Shown here in pieces: positions 5,444-7,918 of a DNA stretch of 7,918 bases (position 1 is the first letter of the stretch; each line of letters starts with the position of its first letter). The notes beneath the pieces were generated by a model, which did no database searches, was not told the DNA's origin, and was given only the letters and a program-made list of their open reading frames with translations. The stretch comes from Bacillota bacterium (GTDB lineage Bacteria; Bacillota; Clostridia; Christensenellales; SZUA-584), in the NCBI GenBank assembly GCA_023441905.1, contig JAEZNC010000225.1, forward strand, positions 1 through 7,918, read 5' to 3'. Position numbers and translations under genes: made by a program.

Positions 5444-5472
5444 TTGACATGGGGCCTTAATCTTGGTATGAT
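5444..5472 (+). promoter_or_regulatory. very strong promoter of the cold-shock protein gene
   Basis: A perfect TTGACA (5444-5449) and TATGAT (5467-5472) are 17 bp apart. Transcription would start near 5479, giving a leader of about 118 nt, long and structured as is usual for cspA-type genes. Confidence 0.85.
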
Positions 5473-5502
5473 GAAGTGTATTCTAAATGTACCGATTGAG
5501 TT

Positions 5503-5560
5503 CACATGTTGTGTAAACCATTGTTTCATTTAATGGCTTACACAACATGTGTTTTTATTT
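5503..5560 (+). promoter_or_regulatory. 20-bp terminator-like hairpin in the csp leader, candidate attenuator
   Basis: Positions 5503-5522 pair with 5532-5551 over 20 bp with a single A/C mismatch and a 9-nt loop, followed by TTTTTATTTT. It lies wholly between the csp promoter and the csp ribosome site. At normal temperature it should terminate most transcripts from both the csp promoter and the upstream gene. Expression of csp would then need readthrough or melting, an activity known for CspA-family proteins in E. coli. The role here is inferred. Confidence 0.75.
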
Positions 5561-5596
5561 TGTACGGGATATAATTAAAAAGAGGAGGTACCAATA

Positions 5597-5809
5597 ATGT
5601 TTAGTGGTACAGTCAAATGGTTCAACGCGGATAAAGGTTTTGGTTTTATTTCAAAAGACGACGGCGGAGAGGATTTCTTTGTGCACTTCTCGGCAATCAT
5701 GACACAGGGCTTTAAATCCCTCAATGAAGGCCAGAGAGTCACCTTTGATACAGAAGCAGATCCGAAAAACAGAAACAGGCTCAGAGCCGTGAATGTTTTT
5801 ATGGCATAG
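5597..5809 (+). CDS. CspA-family cold-shock protein
   Basis: The 70-residue product is a full-length single cold-shock domain: MFSGTVKWFNADKGFGFISK opens the fold, RNP1 is KGFGFI (13-18) and RNP2 is FFVHF (27-31), followed by SAI. Such proteins bind single-stranded RNA and DNA through these aromatic residues, act as RNA chaperones, and can melt terminator hairpins. An AGAGGAGG site (5581-5588) lies 8 nt before the ATG. The 5' leader carries a strong terminator-like hairpin and the 3' end a strong terminator. Only the length of 70, a little above the common 65-68, is worth noting. Whether it is cold-induced or constitutive cannot be told from the protein alone. Confidence 0.97.
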   Translation: MFSGTVKWFNADKGFGFISKDDGGEDFFVHFSAIMTQGFKSLNEGQRVTFDTEADPKNRNRLRAVNVFMA

Positions 5810-5824
5810 TTCGCAAAACCAGAG

Positions 5825-5860
5825 TGGCCGGCCTGCTGTTAGCAGACCGGCCATTTTTTT
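5825..5860 (+). terminator. intrinsic terminator of the cold-shock protein gene
   Basis: TGGCCGG (5825-5831) pairs with CCGGCCA (5847-5853) and, after one C/A mismatch, CTGCT with AGCAG around loop GTT. Seven T follow. This is a very strong terminator, 16 nt after the stop codon. Confidence 0.93.
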
Positions 5861-5878
5861 GTGCTGACCCATTGCATG

Positions 5879-5906
5879 AAAAAAGCCTTCACCACGAGGG
5901 GAAGGC
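5879..5906 (-). terminator. intrinsic terminator of the SulP transporter gene
   Basis: On the minus strand GCCTTC and CC pair with GG and GAAGGC around loop TCGT, with one mismatch, followed by six T (the A-run 5879-5884 on the plus strand). It lies about 90 nt after the transporter stop codon. Confidence 0.78.
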
Positions 5907-5913
5907 GGTACGC

Positions 5914-5995
5914 AGCACCGGATTAGGTGCTAAACAGCATCGATTCAAAACGAACATCTCATCGGTCGCCTGAAAGAGAAGCCTCGCGTGGCTTC
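5914..5995 (-). other. structured 3' untranslated region of the SulP gene (two further hairpins)
   Basis: Between the transporter stop and its terminator lie two perfect 6-bp inverted repeats: GAAGCC/GGCTTC (5978-5995), immediately after the stop, and AGCACC/GGTGCT (5914-5931). The first has only a weak pyrimidine tail, so it is a poor terminator. I recognise no RNA family. Confidence 0.4.
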
Positions 5996-5997
5996 CT

Positions 5998-7650
5998 TCA
6001 TGCTTCCAGCGTTTTTAGGTTTTCCGTCAGCGCGCGATCCACGCTGAAATAATACGCGTCTTCGCCGATGAGCTCCGTCACACCGGCAAGATCAAGCCTG
6101 CTGCGAACCTCCCGGCGCAGCCCGCAGATGATCACACTGACATGTTCCGCCACGCATTCTTTAATCACGTCAAGCATCACCTCGGCACCGGTGGAGTCGA
6201 TCGCCGACACCCCGCGCATCGAGAATATGATTTTCTGCGAGCTTTTGATATCCGCGCGCACCTGCTCAAAAAGCTTTTCTGCGTTTCCGAAAAAGAGCGG
6301 GCCCGTCATATAAATCACGGTGGTGCCCGCATGCGCTTGTTCAACATTTTGCGGGCAGTTGTGCAGCAGTTCATTTTTGACCTGAGATGAAGCCACTTCG
6401 AGCCGCGATGAGATCACCACAAAAACGAACGCGGAGACAATGAGACCAATGATGATGGCAATCGTTAAATCAAACGTCACTGTGGCAACAAGCGTGATCA
6501 GATACTTGATGATCGCGCCCCGGTTGCGTTTTGCAAACATATGTTTTATCGCGGGCCATTCGTTCATCCGCCAGGCCGTTACCATCAGCACGCCCGCCAA
6601 AGCGGCATACGGGATTTTGGCCATGATGCCGCCCAGCAAAAACATCGACGCCAGCAGCATGAGGGCGTGAACAATGCCTGTTAACCGGGTCTCGCTTCCG
6701 GATTTAATCGCCACGCTCGTGCGGGCAATCGCCGCTGTGGCCGGTATACCGCCGAAAAAGGGGATGATGATGTTGCCGATGCCCTGGGCAACGAGTTCCT
6801 GATCGGCGTCAAATGTGGCATTTGGTTTCATTCTTAAGGCGCTGGTGCCGCAAAGCAGGCTTTCCACCATGCCGAGTGCCGCAATCGATATGGCAGGGGA
6901 TATCAATAAAGGCAGATCATTGAGCTGAATTGATGCGGCATCAAACCGGACATCCGGCAGCAGCGTGGAGGGAATGGCACCGATTGTGTCGGCAGAAAAG
7001 TGAAACAGTGAACTGATCAACGTTGCGGCCACGATGCCCACCAGCGACGATGGGACCACCGCCCCAAGCTTTTTGGGCCACAGCAGCATCACGCCGACGA
7101 CGATGGCACCGATCAAAACCGGCTGCCAAGAGATATGGAACCCGAGCTCGCCGTAAGACAGCAGCTTTTGAATGGCGGTTTCGCCGGTTGAAGCGGTTCC
7201 GAAGAAATGATCGATTTGGCCAAGAGCGATGATTAACGCGATGCCCGATGTGAAACCTGTTATCACGGGGCGCGGTATCACCGAGACAAACTTGCCAAGC
7301 TTAAACAGGCCTGCGAGCAGCATTATGATGCCCGCCATGATGCTGACAACAAACACGCCCTGCAGCGTATATTTGGATACGATAGGGATCAGCACCGCGG
7401 CCATAGCACCGGTGGGGCCCGAAATCTGATAGGACGCACCGGACAGCATGCTGATGACAATGCCGGCAATAACGGCTGTAATCAAGCCGGAGGCCGCATC
7501 GGCACCGCTGCTGACGCCAAAAGCCAGAGCCAGAGGCAATGCCACTGCCGCAGCTGTGAGGCCTGCCATAATATCCTTTGTGAAACGCTTGGAATTATAT
7601 CCTTGAAATTCTGATTTTAATATGTGACGGTATCGACTAAACAAAATCAT
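5998..7650 (-). CDS. SulP-family anion transporter with C-terminal STAS domain
   Basis: The 550-residue membrane protein has about 10-14 hydrophobic segments between residues 28 and 415, then a cytoplasmic STAS domain at about 440-548. Family marks are GLTAAAVALPLALAFGV (30-46), the SGPTGAMAAVL motif (77-87), and DADQELVAQGIGN (281-293). The STAS domain carries the conserved IDSTG (484-488), whose serine is a phosphorylation site in related anti-sigma antagonists. SulP proteins carry sulfate, bicarbonate or dicarboxylates by uptake or ion coupling; the substrate cannot be assigned, and no sulfate-assimilation or carbonic anhydrase gene lies nearby. Start choice is unsure: the GTAGGA site touches the ATG at 7650-7648 directly, while the TTG at codon 3 (7644-7642) lies 6 nt after it, so a 548-residue product starting at TTG is plausible. 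The gene is convergent with csp and has its own promoter and terminator. Confidence 0.93.
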   Translation of the reverse strand: MILFSRYRHILKSEFQGYNSKRFTKDIMAGLTAAAVALPLALAFGVSSGADAASGLITAVIAGIVISMLSGASYQISGPTGAMAAVLIPIVSKYTLQGVFVVSIMAGIIMLLAGLFKLGKFVSVIPRPVITGFTSGIALIIALGQIDHFFGTASTGETAIQKLLSYGELGFHISWQPVLIGAIVVGVMLLWPKKLGAVVPSSLVGIVAATLISSLFHFSADTIGAIPSTLLPDVRFDAASIQLNDLPLLISPAISIAALGMVESLLCGTSALRMKPNATFDADQELVAQGIGNIIIPFFGGIPATAAIARTSVAIKSGSETRLTGIVHALMLLASMFLLGGIMAKIPYAALAGVLMVTAWRMNEWPAIKHMFAKRNRGAIIKYLITLVATVTFDLTIAIIIGLIVSAFVFVVISSRLEVASSQVKNELLHNCPQNVEQAHAGTTVIYMTGPLFFGNAEKLFEQVRADIKSSQKIIFSMRGVSAIDSTGAEVMLDVIKECVAEHVSVIICGLRREVRSRLDLAGVTELIGEDAYYFSVDRALTENLKTLEA

Positions 7651-7677
7651 TCCTACTTTGTGTGCAAAATACGCGCA

Positions 7678-7706
7678 ATTCTATAACAGAATCTATCGTT
7701 TGTCAA
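7678..7706 (-). promoter_or_regulatory. promoter of the SulP transporter gene
   Basis: On the minus strand a perfect TTGACA (7701-7706) and TAGAAT (7678-7683) are 17 bp apart. Transcription would start near 7671, giving a leader of about 20 nt. Confidence 0.75.
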
Positions 7707-7712
7707 TAATTC

Positions 7713-7746
7713 TTGCCGACTTGAGGCAAAAAATATTGTCTCAAGT
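7713..7746. repeat. nested inverted repeats between divergent promoters, candidate operator
   Basis: An 11-bp inverted repeat (7719-7729 with 7736-7746, one mismatched or G·T position) has a 6-nt centre. Its left arm overlaps a second dyad, TTGCC...GGCAA (7713-7729). The structure starts 6 bp upstream of the SulP -35 and ends 44 bp before the -10 of the divergent gene, a position suited to a shared regulator site. Confidence 0.45.
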
Positions 7747-7767
7747 ATGGGTGTGCCGTGGTTGTGC

Positions 7768-7796
7768 TATTGCCGCTGTAAAATAAATGGTATAAT
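7768..7796 (+). promoter_or_regulatory. promoter of the gene at the right edge
   Basis: A perfect TATAAT (7791-7796) carries the extended -10 element TGG directly before it. The -35 is weak (TATTGC at 17-bp spacing, or TTGCCG at 15 bp), as is common with an extended -10. Confidence 0.6.
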
Positions 7797-7821
7797 AGAA
7801 AAAACATCTCTCGGAGCGGTT

Positions 7822-7918
7822 ATGAACCTAAACGATATATTGCCCATTATTGTGCCGGCCTTGCTGCTGCAGCTGTTCATAGAAGCCTACTACATCAGGC
7901 ATTGCTGGGAGAACCCGA
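7822..7918 (+). CDS. N-terminus of a small membrane protein, possibly PLDc_N / YxlE-like (partial)
   Basis: An ATG at 7822 follows a GGAG site (7813-7816) by 5 nt and opens a frame to the right edge: 32 codons beginning MNLNDILPIIVPALLLQLFI and continuing EAYYIRHCWENP. One hydrophobic helix (about 6-20) followed by a YYIRHCW stretch is how the short PLDc_N-type proteins (YxlE-like, about 65-70 residues with two helices) begin, often as the first gene of an operon with an ABC transporter. The family call rests on about half of such a protein and is tentative; a transmembrane start of a longer protein is possible. It is transcribed divergently from the SulP gene. Confidence 0.6.
   Translation, partial: MNLNDILPIIVPALLLQLFIEAYYIRHCWENP

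Noticed and set aside
5047..5529. 160-codon minus-strand open frame across the region between helicase and csp
   Set aside because: It spans the leader hairpin, promoter and gene on the plus strand, has no ribosome site that I can see, and its translation resembles no protein family.
5570..5575. TATAAT just before the csp ribosome site as a second promoter
   Set aside because: No -35 fits at 16-18 bp, and transcription would start within the ribosome site. It is better explained by AT-richness of the leader.

Overview
The window looks like chromosomal DNA of a mid-GC Firmicutes, probably of the class Clostridia. The grounds are strong GGAGG-type ribosome sites, near-consensus sigma-A promoters with 17-bp spacers, tRNA genes that encode their CCA ends, short genes with intrinsic terminators, and the protein families present. 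The species cannot be named from the sequence. No phage, transposase, plasmid or CRISPR genes are visible.

Left part (1-1400, minus strand): a two-gene unit made of a WYL-domain transcriptional regulator followed 51 nt later by a GyrI-like effector-binding protein that runs off the left edge. The regulator has its own promoter and is preceded by a possible 10-codon leader ORF whose stop overlaps the regulator's GTG start.

Middle-left (1400-3300): two tRNA-Ala(CGC) genes on the plus strand, each with its own promoter and terminator, lie about 1.4 kb apart around a minus-strand lipoprotein gene of unknown function. The second tRNA copy has two mismatches in its acceptor stem and may be decaying. 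A 67-residue two-helix membrane protein gene follows on the minus strand.

Centre (3350-5860, plus strand): three consecutive genes for a DEAD-box RNA helicase, an unrecognised 102-residue Cys-containing protein, and a CspA-family cold-shock protein. Each has its own strong promoter and, between promoter and ribosome site, a terminator-like hairpin with a U-run. The hairpins of the first two genes are near-identical 42-nt copies; the third is a 20-bp stem. This layout suggests a cold-shock module controlled by conditional termination in the leaders, in which the cold-shock protein and helicase could act on the leaders themselves. This is the most interesting part of the window, and the unknown protein is linked to RNA and cold adaptation only by this shared control.

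Right part (5860-7918): a minus-strand SulP-family anion transporter with a STAS domain, convergent with csp and followed by several hairpins. Divergently from it, a short membrane protein gene resembling the PLDc_N (YxlE-like) family begins at 7822 and runs off the right edge. A nested inverted repeat lies between the two divergent promoters.
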